64,000 nucleotides of DNA from Hormiphora californensis (GCA_020137815.1 CM035361.1:5184960-5248959); one strand, 5' to 3'; positions 12,455 through 23,080 are shown, counted from the stretch's first letter. Program-made: numbers and translations. The notes: generated by a model not told the origin, from the letters alone.

Positions 12455-12712
12455 AGAATCGATAGCCCTAACCGATAACCCCAAACCAAACCCTAACCAG
12501 ACCCTAACGGATAGCCCTAACCCGTCGCGCGCGCCCAAAACTACGAATTGTTAGCAATGAAAGGCACCCAGATTTTAACGTTTTCCGTTAAAATCTGGGT
12601 GCCTTTCATTGCCAACAATTCGTAGTTTTAGCGCGCGCGACGGGTTAGGGCTATCCGTTAGGGTCTGGTTAGGGTTTGGTTTGGGGTTATCGGTTAGGGC
12701 TATCGATTCTCT
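12455..12712. repeat. 258-bp near-perfect palindrome with CCCTAA-like arms
   Basis: Arms of about 126 bp meet near 12582. Each arm has several degenerate CCCTAA/TTAGGG blocks, a GCGCGCG stretch and a copy of the AGGCACCCAGATT motif also found in the outer arms of the surrounding complex. It could extrude as a single hairpin. Confidence 0.85.
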
Positions 12713-13054
12713 ATCAGTTACCGTTTAGTTTACTCAAATTGGCCATGTGGTTGCGTGGCTATAGCCGTTTGAAAAAAGTCGGTCTAAGTGTACTCTTTTG
12801 ATAGCGCGCACCTGTAAACAGGCCGCAAGGCACCCAGATTATAATCACGCCCGTTTGCTTTTTATTTTTTCTTCGTTTTTTTTCTTCGTTGGTCCGCTCC
12901 ATAACTTGTTCTATTCGGGGTTACAGAGGAAGGAACAAGAATGATGGCTCTTCATCAGATCTGTACCATACATACTAGTCTTTAACTGTTGCATGTATTT
13001 TATGTGATTTTCTTCGTGTAGCCGGTCAGGCAAAAACAATTTATATATGGAGGC

Positions 13055-13216
13055 GAGACACTGTGTTGAGACGCGCACCATTGCGACGCGCATTGCGACG
13101 TGCATTTTGGCTTTGCGACGCGCATTTAAGCATTGCGACGCGCACGTGCGCGTCGCAAAGCCAAAATGCGCGTCGCAATGCACGTCGCAATGGTGCGCGT
13201 CTCAACACAGTGTCTC
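13055..13216. repeat. 162-bp GC-rich palindrome
   Basis: Ends GAGACACTGTGTTGAG and its complement. The arms are built from repeated TTGCGACGCGCA units, and the centre is GCACGTGC. Frames in this stretch are artefacts of the repeat. Confidence 0.8.
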
Positions 13217-13981
13217 GCATCCATACTATTATTGACATTGTTAGGCCAGATGCATGCGGCTTCTTTTATTATAATTTTATTCTCTTTTTTTCTTCGTTTC
13301 TTTCACTTTCTTCTTGCTTTTTTTACGGTTGGTAAGCACTGCACTTATCCAAAGAGGACTGTCGGGTTTTTGAAGTTGTCACCCCACTTTTCACGCGTGT
13401 CAGTCGTGTGCCTGGTGCCGACCGGTTTTGGTGGTGGGCGGTGGTCAGGGTGTGGACGTCTTAGGGCGTGGTCGGGTCTTCCCTGTCACTCGGGAGGGCT
13501 ATTGGGCTGTGTGTGTGGAAACCTTTAGACAGGATACGACCCATAACATGCCCCACGCGGTCCTTATTTGATTCAGCTACATTTTATCCAGCAATTTTGT
13601 TTGTAGTCAGGGGCGGTGCGCGGCGTTCATTCACGGAAAAAATTTTGGGTCCAGCGCTGCAGAAAATGCATTTAAATGTAACGCGCGAAGGTGGTCTGGA
13701 CCACATTGGTCAATAGCGCTGCCGCATTAGCTTTTTCTTGCGTGCATTCGGTTTTTTCAATTGAAAATCGGCTCATTTTTTCACTTTTTTGTTTGTTTTT
13801 GACACTTTTTGGCAAGATTTCCCATTTTCTTCTCTTCTCTCGTCCAAAAAGTGGGTCCTGGACCCACTGGACCCAGCCTAGCTTCGCCACTGTTTGTAGT
13901 TGCTTCTATCCCATTGGCCATTGGGGGGGGGACATGTTAATTGTTGATAAATTACCTCGGTCATAAAAGCCTGTCAAGTAA
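13217..13981. other. No gene seen
   Basis: Mixed sequence with T-rich and G-rich tracts. The short frames lack splice context or recognisable motifs. Confidence 0.4.
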
Positions 13982-14254
13982 AGTCGAATTTTTTAATCAA
14001 GGGACAGGGGGCCGCGCGTTCAGAGGGGTTTCAGCGCGGCTTTGTATTTGCGCGTGATAATCGAGATCAAGTTCCTGGCAATCTTAAGACTTGAACCCGG
14101 AAGCGTTGGAAAGATAATTTTAAGACCTTTTTAACGCAACCAAGATCGAGTCTTTATCTTATCAGGAACAGAAGATATGAGCGAAAACGTTTAGCACGTG
14201 CAAAAAGACTTTTGTAAATGCGCGGCCCCTGTCCCTTGATTAAAAAATTCGACT
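13982..14254. mobile_element. TIR element with AGTCGAATTTTTTAATC ends
   Basis: Inverted ends of about 37 bp (through AAGGGACAGGGG) bound 273 bp. The interior (GATAAGATAAAGACT-like, in reverse) is recognisably related to the interior of the element at 25783-26025, although the TIRs differ. Confidence 0.7.
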
Positions 14255-14360
14255 ATATTTGCCGAGTTAATGGCCGCTGGCAACCTGTTCCACAGGTGTG
14301 CAGCTCTCGGTCCGAAGGAAGAATGGTACTGATTCGCTCTCCAGCCCCGATCGAATTTTG

Positions 14361-14729
14361 TGTTTCGGGGTGTTCGGGGGGTTACAGGGGGCCAGGGGCG
14401 TTGGGTGACCGTACCGATGTATTTCCGTAGACAAAGATAAACACAGGATCTTACAAAGGTGAGAAGAAGGTTTCAAGGTAAACGAAGGTATAGTTGTTAG
14501 GAAGAAGAGTGACAAAACTTTCTTGCATTCATATTCTCTCAAAACATCAAAGGTAAAACATCTCTCGCGCGGCGGGAATAGTGTGATTCCGCGCTCGCGA
14601 TATCTCACAACACATTTGGAACTCTCGCGCGTTCCATACAAACACTCAGGAAAACTGTGTCACACTCATGGCACACATCGCACACACACGTTACACACAC
14701 AAACAAACTATTAGTTCACACCTATCACA
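14361..14729 (-). repeat. Copia 3' LTR
   Basis: 369 bp, TGTTTCGGGG to CCTATCACA on the + strand. This is the 3' LTR because the element reads on the minus strand. No difference from the 19330-19698 copy was seen by eye. Confidence 0.93.
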
Positions 14730-14750
14730 CTCCCCTCTCTTTCCTTTTCC
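14730..14750 (-). other. Polypurine tract of the Copia element
   Basis: On the minus strand this is 21 consecutive purines ending directly at the 3' LTR. That is the expected place for the plus-strand primer. Confidence 0.85.
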
Positions 14751-15073
14751 GAATCGAGAGATGAGCAAGCAGGAGATTCAGGTCCGGCAAGCTACAGGTC
14801 AGGGCTAAAAATGAACACTGTCATGAGTGGCTGGATGTGAAAAATAAAATGGCAGGGAAAAGGAAAATGCCAGTCGGCTAATAAACTCGTGACAAAGCAT
14901 CAGGTGAGTTGAAATAAGTGAAGAACAAAAATCTATCACTGGGTAAAATAAGTAGTGAAAGTCAGGTGAGTTAAATATACACACTGGGTGAGTAGTAAGA
15001 AAACGGGTTAAGAAGTAAAAACTGGGTTAAAATAAGGTGAGATAAAATACAAAAGTAGGGATAAAGTAAACGG

Positions 15074-18000
15074 TTACAGCATTCCGTTGATAACGTCCGG
15101 GTTCACTCCTCTCTTTGTCAGGATGTCAGCGGGGTTCAACTTTGATTGAATCCAAGAGACTGTGACTTCCCCTCTCTCGATTCTCTCTTGAACTTCTCGT
15201 AACGTGAGAATTGTTGACTTATCTTCAGGGGTTGAAGACACCTTGTTTGCAGAGTCAACAACTTGTTTGGAGTCAGTGAAAATCTTGATTCCCGGGTCAA
15301 AAGTGAGTTCTCTCAAGAAGGATTGGATCAGGATTGCATATCCCAAACCATCACTCACTGCATAGAGTTCTGCTGCGTAGACACTTTTCACAACACGTTT
15401 AACCTTGTTGGAACTGTAGGCTATCAGGTTAGCGTGAGAGTTGTCTCCTGTTTCAGTTTGAGGGTCTCCCCAGAAAAGAATGACACCTTCCCCGGTTTTC
15501 TTGTCATGGAGATTTCCAAGACTAGCGTCTGTAAAAACTGAAATATTAGCGTTAGTGTGAAAAATAGGGGAAAAAGTAATCTTTGTTGGGGATAAATTCT
15601 TGACAATCTTCTTCAGCTCTTTGAATTGTTTCCCAGTCCACGGTGATGTCGTAGTAATGTCAAGAAGGCTAAAACAGATCTGTGGCATAGTCTGTGTTGC
15701 CAGCCAATTCAACTTTCCAATCACAGTCCTCATGAGAGATTGGAGGTTATCGTCAACTTCTTCACTATTCTGGGGCACAGGTTTGACAGAATTCAACTTT
15801 TCCATCATACTGTCTCTGACATAGTTACAGTACTGCTGCTGTGTGACGAATATGTTGTTTCCTTGCTGTTTGACTTGCCAGCCAAGGTAGTTGAAATCGG
15901 TTATCTCCACTCGTCCTATCTTGTATCTGTTCAGGGCGGGTTCCACTTTAGCGAAGAAATTGTGGTCACCTGTCATCAGAATGTCATCAACATGGACAAC
16001 TAGTAATCCTTCTAGCTTTCCATCATCTCCGATGGTGAAGAATACGTTTTTGTCAATTTTAGATTGACGGAGAGTCTTCTTCAGAGTTGCAGAGAGAGAA
16101 AAATACCATTTTCTACCAGCGTCTCCTAGTCCATACAGGGGTTTCAGAAGTTTCCACAACACTCCTTGTTTCCTCATGGAATTAGGTGGTTTAACATACA
16201 CCTCTCTTGACATAGTGTCTGATTGCAAATAAGCGCTTGCTACATCAACACTCTTCAGGTTCCAGTTGGTTGTAGTAGACAGACTGAGTAGAGTTCTCAC
16301 TGCATACTTTGTTACAGTTGGGGATTGGGTTTGGTCCTCTAACTTTTCCTCGAATCCACGGGCAACTAGACGGGCCTTGACTGTCCCATCATCCTTTCGG
16401 GTTATAACCCATCGGGTGCTTACCCGGTCCTGTCCTGTGTCAGGCACTTCTTCAAATGCTTTAAACTCCTCCAGTTTATCGATCTCTTTCCTTCGTGCTA
16501 ATTGCACTTCCTCTTTACCCATCTTTGATGCTGCTAGGAGAATTTCATCATGTTCGGGACTGAAGGGTTCTTGATCATCTGGGGGTTTTCTGGGACTGTC
16601 CTCTCTGGGATCTGTAGTCTCAGGTAAAAGTACCTGCTTCTGCTCAACATGATCATCAAGATTCTGGAGCTGTTCACTTTCTGGAACATTTATCTCAGGG
16701 GCAGATCCACTTTCTTGGGATACTTCCTCAACCGGATTATCAGGATTCGGAGGCTGTTCACTTTCTGGAACATTGTTCTCTTGGACAGATCCACTTTGGG
16801 ATTCTTCCTCTACCGCGTTACCATTTTTAGTAACTTCAATCACTGTGTGTTCACTTTCGGAATCTGATACAGGATGTGTTGCTGCGGGGGTGTCTCTATG
16901 AGTTTTACTCCTCAATCCGAAATCTCTTGCTGGAGGTGCCACTTTGGTTTTCTTCTTCTTGGGCTTCTTCTTCTGTACCTTGGGCTCGGTTGGCCTGTCC
17001 TCGGGTTCATCTTCCTCACTTGAGTCTCCCAGTGCTAATCGCGAGTTGGGGACTGTCCTCTGGTTTTGGTCTTTTCGCTCATGGACTAGCCTCACTTTAC
17101 AAGGATGTGCACGTAGTAGTGCTCCACCGTGCTTGATTAAAACATTGTTATCGATCATTCCAACAACTGTAGCGGGTCCCAACCAGGTTTTGTGAGCTTC
17201 ACGCTTGTAGAATACCTTATCTCCCTGGACATAGGTATGTTGATCCTGTGTTGGTCCGGCACTATTTAGTGCTCGTTTCAGTCTGGAAGAATTTTCCAAT
17301 TCGATAAACTTTAATCGGGCTGTCTTCATGGCTTGTAGATTCTTCACTACTAATTCATCTCCGTGAGCATTTCCTCCGTGAGCAGGTAGGCATTCTTCTG
17401 AGTCCAATACGTGTGGAAAGGTAGGAGCTGTGCCAAAAACTAGTTGATGTGGTGAAAATCCCATCTGATTGCTTAGCTGGTTCTTAGCATTGCTAGACCA
17501 AGCACAAGCCACTGGTATAGTGCATCCAGTGTCATCACGAGTTTTGACAACCATGTCTCCGAGAATTCCGTTGTGTCTCTCAGTGAGACCATTGCACCAT
17601 GGGCTCTCAGCTGGGGTAGCTTTCAAGTCAATATCTAGGCGGCTTGCCATCTCCAGGATAACTTCGTTGGTGAATTCTCCTCCGTTGTCCGATAGGATCC
17701 TCTTGGGGCGACCAAAGATAGAAATCCAACATGTGAAGAACTTTTGAACGCACTCTTCAGCTGATTTGTTTTCAATGGGGACCATAACACTGTACCTGGT
17801 TAGTGTATCAATGATATGAATAGTCCACTTTGATTCACCCGAGCTGAATTTCAACATCTTTAAATCCATTGCAACACACTCATTGAAAGTGTTCCCGAGA
17901 GGTAATGCAACTTTCCTCCTAGGTTTGGATCGTTGATGCTCCATGCATTGTTGGCATTCAAGTGCAACTTGGTGAAGTTCTCGACAAATCTCTTCCTTGT

Positions 18001-19306
18001 TGGGGTGATTGGAAGATTTAGCTACCTCCTGGATTTTCGCAGTCGAGCCATGGGCAAAGTAACGATGGAGTTTCTGGGCAATCTTTCTGGGTGATGTGGT
18101 ACCTGAATCCGAAGATGTTAAAAGAGTAGTTGGAGAAAGTTTGGAGTTTAAATCAATTGTGACGTGACCACTATCAGTGAGATGTAACTGTGTTTGTTTA
18201 CCCGAGACCTGTAGCACGTCGTTCCCAAAATCAATCACCGCTCCTCTCTCGCTAAGTAAAGCTCTGGATAAAAGAGGTGGGATGTTAAGGTCTAGGACAA
18301 ACACGGGTACTTCATCACATGACAAACCAAATATATCTGTGGGGATATACGCAATCGATTTAGACGTTACAGATTTGGAATCACCAAAAGTAAAATGTCT
18401 CTCACTGACAGTCTCTCTCTTACAACGTATACAAGATTCACTCTCAAATTTACGTAACCAATTTGCACCACACACTGAGATAGCTGCACCAGTGTCCAAA
18501 ATCGCTCTTAGGCCACATTGTTCAGTTAGTGAAAGAATATACTCTGTACCGACAACCATCTTGAAAACTCCGTGCTGCCTGCCGCCACCACGGCCACCAC
18601 GATTACCACGACTACCACCACTGCCACCATATTTCGACTCCTTCCTGGCGCTATTCTTCTTTAGACAGTTGGAGGCCACATGTCCGGGTTTTCTACAGTT
18701 AAAACATACAATCAGAGTTAATGATTCTGTTTCAGTTTTCTCAGAGTTAGAAACTGCACCATTTGACTCGGGAAGGTTGGCACCAAAAGTCCTTTTCATC
18801 GATTGAATCATGTCCTCTAAACGAATATTAGGACAAGTTGCTCGTAGAAGGCGTTTTTGCTCCGGGGTCAGATTTGCTTGTTCAAGGAGTCTATAGGCAA
18901 GGATCTGAGATCCGTAGATAGCATCTTGAGTCTCCACTTCACACCTCTGCTTCAACTCATTGAGCCGTGTTGAGAACTCCGAAATGAACTCAGGAATGGC
19001 CATATCGGAAGGTCTCACAAATTGTTCGAACCGTTCTATGGCGGTGAACAAGCTTACAGTCTTATCCCTACCGAAAACACCTTCGAGATCTTTTAACAGA
19101 TAGGCCACGCCATCATCTGTTTGCAGTTTCGAGATATCCAAGCCTAGGGCATGTTCCTTCGCGGCACCAGTTAGGACATAGGCGAGGCGGGCTGCCTGGC
19201 TCTTTGGTGGACATGTTGTTCCAGCGATCCAGAGAAGCACGTCCCTTCGGTAGACATCGAATGGTAACTCGGCGTTGAAAGTGGGAGGATATATGTCTGA
19301 CGGCAT
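15074..19306 (-). CDS. Copia gag-pol polyprotein, 1410 aa, intact
   Basis: One open frame with domains in Copia order. Gag covers residues about 1-195, followed by a CCHC zinc knuckle CFNCRKPGHVASNC (201-214). Protease has LDTGAA, with its aspartate at 271. Integrase has a zinc region (H414, H419, C451, C454) and a DDE triad at about D481, D540 in SDNGGEF and E576 in LTERHN. An acidic linker of about 200 residues follows. Reverse transcriptase has VSTRWV, KARLVARG, YLQSD, YGLGDAGRKWY and the catalytic HVDD, where YVDD is more usual. RNase H has FTDAS, AAELYAV and TDSKQ. INT before RT marks Copia rather than Gypsy. The ATG at 19306 lies just inside the 5' LTR. There are no stops or frameshifts, which agrees with the identical LTRs. 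Confidence 0.95.
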   Translation of the reverse strand: MPSDIYPPTFNAELPFDVYRRDVLLWIAGTTCPPKSQAARLAYVLTGAAKEHALGLDISKLQTDDGVAYLLKDLEGVFGRDKTVSLFTAIERFEQFVRPSDMAIPEFISEFSTRLNELKQRCEVETQDAIYGSQILAYRLLEQANLTPEQKRLLRATCPNIRLEDMIQSMKRTFGANLPESNGAVSNSEKTETESLTLIVCFNCRKPGHVASNCLKKNSARKESKYGGSGGSRGNRGGRGGGRQHGVFKMVVGTEYILSLTEQCGLRAILDTGAAISVCGANWLRKFESESCIRCKRETVSERHFTFGDSKSVTSKSIAYIPTDIFGLSCDEVPVFVLDLNIPPLLSRALLSERGAVIDFGNDVLQVSGKQTQLHLTDSGHVTIDLNSKLSPTTLLTSSDSGTTSPRKIAQKLHRYFAHGSTAKIQEVAKSSNHPNKEEICRELHQVALECQQCMEHQRSKPRRKVALPLGNTFNECVAMDLKMLKFSSGESKWTIHIIDTLTRYSVMVPIENKSAEECVQKFFTCWISIFGRPKRILSDNGGEFTNEVILEMASRLDIDLKATPAESPWCNGLTERHNGILGDMVVKTRDDTGCTIPVACAWSSNAKNQLSNQMGFSPHQLVFGTAPTFPHVLDSEECLPAHGGNAHGDELVVKNLQAMKTARLKFIELENSSRLKRALNSAGPTQDQHTYVQGDKVFYKREAHKTWLGPATVVGMIDNNVLIKHGGALLRAHPCKVRLVHERKDQNQRTVPNSRLALGDSSEEDEPEDRPTEPKVQKKKPKKKKTKVAPPARDFGLRSKTHRDTPAATHPVSDSESEHTVIEVTKNGNAVEEESQSGSVQENNVPESEQPPNPDNPVEEVSQESGSAPEINVPESEQLQNLDDHVEQKQVLLPETTDPREDSPRKPPDDQEPFSPEHDEILLAASKMGKEEVQLARRKEIDKLEEFKAFEEVPDTGQDRVSTRWVITRKDDGTVKARLVARGFEEKLEDQTQSPTVTKYAVRTLLSLSTTTNWNLKSVDVASAYLQSDTMSREVYVKPPNSMRKQGVLWKLLKPLYGLGDAGRKWYFSLSATLKKTLRQSKIDKNVFFTIGDDGKLEGLLVVHVDDILMTGDHNFFAKVEPALNRYKIGRVEITDFNYLGWQVKQQGNNIFVTQQQYCNYVRDSMMEKLNSVKPVPQNSEEVDDNLQSLMRTVIGKLNWLATQTMPQICFSLLDITTTSPWTGKQFKELKKIVKNLSPTKITFSPIFHTNANISVFTDASLGNLHDKKTGEGVILFWGDPQTETGDNSHANLIAYSSNKVKRVVKSVYAAELYAVSDGLGYAILIQSFLRELTFDPGIKIFTDSKQVVDSANKVSSTPEDKSTILTLREVQERIERGEVTVSWIQSKLNPADILTKRGVNPDVINGML

Positions 19307-19313
19307 CGAGTTG

Positions 19314-19329
19314 CACTTGCTGCTACCAC
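19314..19329 (-). other. Primer-binding site of the Copia element
   Basis: Just inside the 5' LTR the minus strand reads TGGTAGCAGC, starting one or two bases after the LTR. TGGTAGCAG complements the 3' end of animal initiator tRNA-Met, a primer used by many Copia elements. Confidence 0.7.
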
Positions 19330-19698
19330 TGTTTCGGGGTGTTCGGGGGGTTACAGGGGGCCAGGGGCGTTGGGTGACCGTACCGATGTATTTCCGTAGA
19401 CAAAGATAAACACAGGATCTTACAAAGGTGAGAAGAAGGTTTCAAGGTAAACGAAGGTATAGTTGTTAGGAAGAAGAGTGACAAAACTTTCTTGCATTCA
19501 TATTCTCTCAAAACATCAAAGGTAAAACATCTCTCGCGCGGCGGGAATAGTGTGATTCCGCGCTCGCGATATCTCACAACACATTTGGAACTCTCGCGCG
19601 TTCCATACAAACACTCAGGAAAACTGTGTCACACTCATGGCACACATCGCACACACACGTTACACACACAAACAAACTATTAGTTCACACCTATCACA
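19330..19698 (-). repeat. Copia 5' LTR
   Basis: 369-bp partner of the LTR at 14361, offset exactly 4969 bp. As the 5' LTR it should carry the element's promoter. Confidence 0.93.
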
Positions 19699-19729
19699 TT
19701 TTGGTCCTATCTATAGTATTAAACTGGCA

Positions 19730-19857
19730 GCATCCTGATCTAAAATAAGCAGAATTTTCAGCATTTTAGTCCGCCAATGTGCTGAAAATTCCTCTCAATC
19801 ATATCAGATACACGTGCAGAGAGATTCTTATTCTTGCAGTACTGCAGCAGTGTGAAT

Positions 19858-19937
<80 letters not shown>

Positions 19938-20340
19938 GGGAGAGAGAGATGGAGAACATGTGTTGGCCAACGTTGGTTGGCGCCAGTTGTGCGTAGTGCA
20001 CCGACAACAGTCTAGAGGGGGAAAGGGGGAGATTAGAGAGATTCATACATTAACATTGCAATTGAATTGGCTCTCTCTCTCTCTCTTTTTCAGCGCGACC
20101 AGTTCAACCAATCTGCTGAAAATCGTGCTGAAAACTGACCATTTCAACCAATCTGCTGAAAATCGTGATGAAAACTGTTGTCGGTGCATTACGCAAAACT
20201 GGAACATTCCCCAACATATTCTGTCACACACAACCAACACATAATATCCCCAGATATCTCTCTTTCCCCCTCTTCAGTCTTTCACATTCACTGCACCACC
20301 TATATTTTCAGCAGAATTTTCAGCACATAATATGTAGATA
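19730..20340. repeat. Inverted-repeat region with a GA tract
   Basis: GCCAGTTGTGCGTAGTGCAC (about 19983) pairs with its diverged complement near 20180-20210 (ACTGTTGTCGGTGCATTACG), so the arms are about 60 bp. CTGAAAATCGTGNTGAAAACTG occurs twice in tandem (20115-20175), and AGCAGAATTTTCAGC is found near both edges. A (GA)n tract lies at 19861-19932. Probably a decayed fold-back element. Confidence 0.55.
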
Positions 20341-20399
20341 AAATTTTTGAATTGTAAAAATCAGCATTCTCGTTAAAAAAAATCAGCATCCTGGGAGAC

Positions 20400-21657
20400 A
20401 TTTCTTTCCAATTGGTTGGCAAATTTTGAATTTTCGAACGGGGCTCTCCAGGTCTCAGCCCGATGTGGAAACATTGGTGGGGCTAACCTCATACCCAGCC
20501 TTGCACTGTGTTGGAACACAATATTTGCAGAATTCGGAACAAACCCATGGATCGTCTTCCACACATGTATCAACATGTAACGTTTTCTCCTACGTTGAAG
20601 AGATATCAGGTCGAGAACTTTTTTTCTCTCCCAATAGTCGAGATTCTGCATTCCATCAAGTCTTCTAGTAAAACACCTTTATTGGACGTTCTCAATTAAC
20701 TTTGACGGATCCCAGACCAGACCAGGGCTGGCTCCAGGGGGTGATGCGGGGGGTGCACCCCCCCCCCCAAAGTCTTGGCAGCAGACCATTTGGATTGGGA
20801 AACCACCCCAAAAATACAAAATTTTCAGTAAAATTTTTGACTGATCACAAGCGAATTTAAATCACCTAGTGAACATCACTGAGTGAGAGAGAGAGAGCAT
20901 TGTAGCATGCCCCCCCCCCCCTGGGCTACTATTAAGGAAAAGTGGCCTTCGGCCACTACACCCCCAGAAATATCGGGCTGGAGCCAGCCCTGGACCAGAC
21001 AACAATACTCCAAAGTTGGTCTGATCAGTGATTTGAAGAGTTGCAACATTACCTAAGATCTCGAAAAACACTGAAAATCCACCCAGATAGAAGAGAGGCT
21101 CTCCTCACAATGATGGCAATGTGCTTAGACCAAGAACCATCCGAGGACATCTGGACACCCAAGTCACGGACATCAGCTTCAGGAAACAGTTGTACTCCAG
21201 ATTTTGTGGTGTACGAACATATGTCAACTGAAAAAGGGAATTCCTTGTAGATTGCCGACTTGTTCAATGTTACCCGCTGCCACAGAGGGATCAATAGCCG
21301 CCGGATTGCTGAAAACACTAGCAAACTGGTATTGTAGTAAGTTAGCCTTCTCCAGGGGGTCAACAGTTAAGGAACCATCCGCACGCTCAACTCTCAAGGG
21401 GGGGGGGCAACTGATAATTTAACCTTAGAGTTCTTTTTAACGTGAGTATAAAAGAACTTGGGGTTCTCCTTGATAGCACCCACAGCCTTCCTCTCCACTT
21501 TATTGTCCCTTGATATCAGATGGGATTTGATTTTCCCAATTAAACAATCCATCTCCGATTTCCACTTTACTGAATTGTTACGTTTATCAAGTTTACGCCT
21601 CCTGCTAGTCAAATGCCTGAGTTCTTTGTCTACAAATGATATTAAATATTCTTTCAA
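20400..21657 (-). pseudogene. Dead CR1-like LINE fragment
   Basis: Three minus-strand pieces match successive parts of the ORF2 at 39299-42049. 21394-21657 holds the segment between endonuclease and RT (Lys/Arg-rich, KENPKFFYTHVK). 21049-21363 holds a post-RT part (LFPEADVRDLGV). 20373-20651 holds the C-terminal DYWERKKVLDLISLQRRR. Most of the RT itself is missing, there are frame breaks, and a MITE has inserted at 20723. It is a relic with no function. Confidence 0.8.
20723..20992. mobile_element. hAT-like MITE with CAGGGCTGGCTCCAG ends
   Basis: 270 bp with terminal inverted repeats CAGGGCTGGCTCCAG and an exact 8-bp target duplication GACCAGAC (20715-20722 and 20993-21000). The 8-bp duplication and CAG-type ends fit the hAT superfamily. 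It is inserted into the dead LINE. Confidence 0.88.
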
Positions 21658-22175
21658 GACTCACATTCAGACGGTTCATAATGGAGAAAAGAGATGTAAA
21701 TGTAAGTGGGCAGTTGTTTTATTCTCGTAGTAACAAGGTTACACATGAGGGCCGCCATTTGGAATTTAAATGCAAATACAAGGGATGTATCGTTATAAAA
21801 CGCAGCCAGGAGGATTTGGACGATCACATTAGGAATGGTCATCCGACCAAGGAATTTATGTCAATGCCCTATGTCCTTTCATGATGCTTCTCTGATGATT
21901 GCTCATAAGAGGTGCCAGACTTTTTCCCTGTGAAATTTGTGGAAAAACGTTCAAGGAATTGCATCATGTTGCGCATCACAAGTATAGAGTTCACTCTGGT
22001 ATTAAACCGTGGGTTTGTCAAGTGTATGGAAAAGCTTTTGCCGAGAAACATAGCCTTACAAGGCACAAACGGGTACACACGGGTGAACAATTGTTCGGTT
22101 GTGAGTTCTGTGCGAAACGATTTGCGTCTGTTGGCAGACACCGTCAAAATTGTTGGAAGAGACCTCCCGAGTCTT
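21636..22175 (+). pseudogene. C2H2 zinc-finger relic
   Basis: Several C2H2 finger pieces occur in different frames. 21899-22177 has one good finger (CEICGKTFKELHH...H...H), a second that lost its second cysteine (CQVYGK), then HTG-type linkers and a third that lacks its last His (HRQNC). An upstream piece (CKYKGCIVIKRS...H...H) is in another frame. Frame shifts near 21880-21910 and the broken finger point to a pseudogene, although an unseen intron could explain one shift. Confidence 0.55.
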
Positions 22176-22187
22176 GATGATTTGTGA

Positions 22188-22891
22188 ACTTTTTAACTAA
22201 ATTATGCTCCTTTCCCGGAGGGTACACGGCTAGTAACCTAACGGCCTTTGTCGATGTAAGATGCAGTAACTCAAGACTTCTAATTTCTAATCTAGTTCAC
22301 AGCATTTCCACTAAGGGCTGGCTGATCACCCGGTATCTCTGATCTCTCCCTGTATTTCTGAGGTAAGATGTGCTAGTCCTATGTGCGCTATGTTGCAGCC
22401 ACAAACAGCGTGCGATGACTGACCTGAATGTGGTAAAACGATTTATTTATATTTTATACCTCCATATATAAATAAATTTTTTAACGACTTTACTTTTATA
22501 AATGATTTATAGGCATCAATATTCTTAATTTGATTCTTTATTATAAGATACCAGGGCCAATATTACTGATGAAACCTATCCCAACCCGATTCAAGCGGAA
22601 ACTGGAGAATTTGGGTACCAGTTGCTGGTATCCGGCTGAACTGTACCTAAACTATGAAACACGATGTCCCAAAAGTTTGCGAGGTCACACTTTACAGAAC
22701 ACATTTACGTAGGGCGCGGGATCACGCCCAGCGGGGTGGGAGCGCAGCGCCGCACTGAGATGCGCGCGCACAGAAATCTGGGAGATCGTGGCAAGTGTTG
22801 AACGGTGTTCCTGTTTCCGAGTCTAGAAAATCAAAAATGGAACTCTTCCTCACTCCTCCCTGTCTTATAACCCCAATAATTATTGTTTAGG
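22188..22891. other. Intergenic region upstream of PCH2
   Basis: No gene seen. A short AT palindrome (ATTTATTTATAT...ATATAAATAAAT, about 22440-22480) and a GC-rich patch (22710-22780) precede the PCH2 start. TTGTTTAG directly before the ATG at 22892 could be an acceptor, which would place a 5' UTR exon further up. Confidence 0.4.
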
Positions 22892-23013
22892 ATGACTAGC
22901 GGTGTTGTTGTTGAAGTATGTCAGAGGCCCGATAGCTTGGAAAAGGGAGAAAAGGTGAAGGAATTTGTCATTCAACTTCTTCAAGACAGAATACAAGAGG
23001 TAAGGATAACTTA

Positions 23014-23080
<67 letters not shown>

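Larger units (their letters stand above)
9913..12853. mobile_element. Nested inverted-repeat (fold-back) complex
   Basis: Outer arms 9913-10048 and 12711-12853 are inverted copies (CTGGGTGCCTTGCAGCC type). Inner arms about 10946-11537 and 11804-12409 are longer and nearly identical, and both encode the same frame of more than 60 codons in opposite orientation. A third small inverted pair lies near the centre (about 11524-11558 and 11637-11670). No recognised transposase domain is present. The repeated frame has no similarity that could be named and may be passive. Confidence 0.7.
14361..19698 (-). mobile_element. Complete Ty1/Copia-type LTR retrotransposon
   Basis: A full element of 5338 bp on the minus strand. 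Two LTRs of 369 bp begin TG and end CA and look identical along their length. The 5-bp target duplication TTTTG is at 14356-14360 and 19699-19703. Between them are a primer-binding site, one uninterrupted gag-pol frame and a polypurine tract next to the 3' LTR. All parts needed for a Copia-type cycle seem present. Identical LTRs mean recent insertion, and the element may be active in this lineage. It sits in the repeat-rich block, not inside a recognised gene. Confidence 0.95.

Noticed and set aside
18177-18806. 209-codon plus-strand frame
   Set aside because: Antisense shadow of the Copia gag-pol frame.
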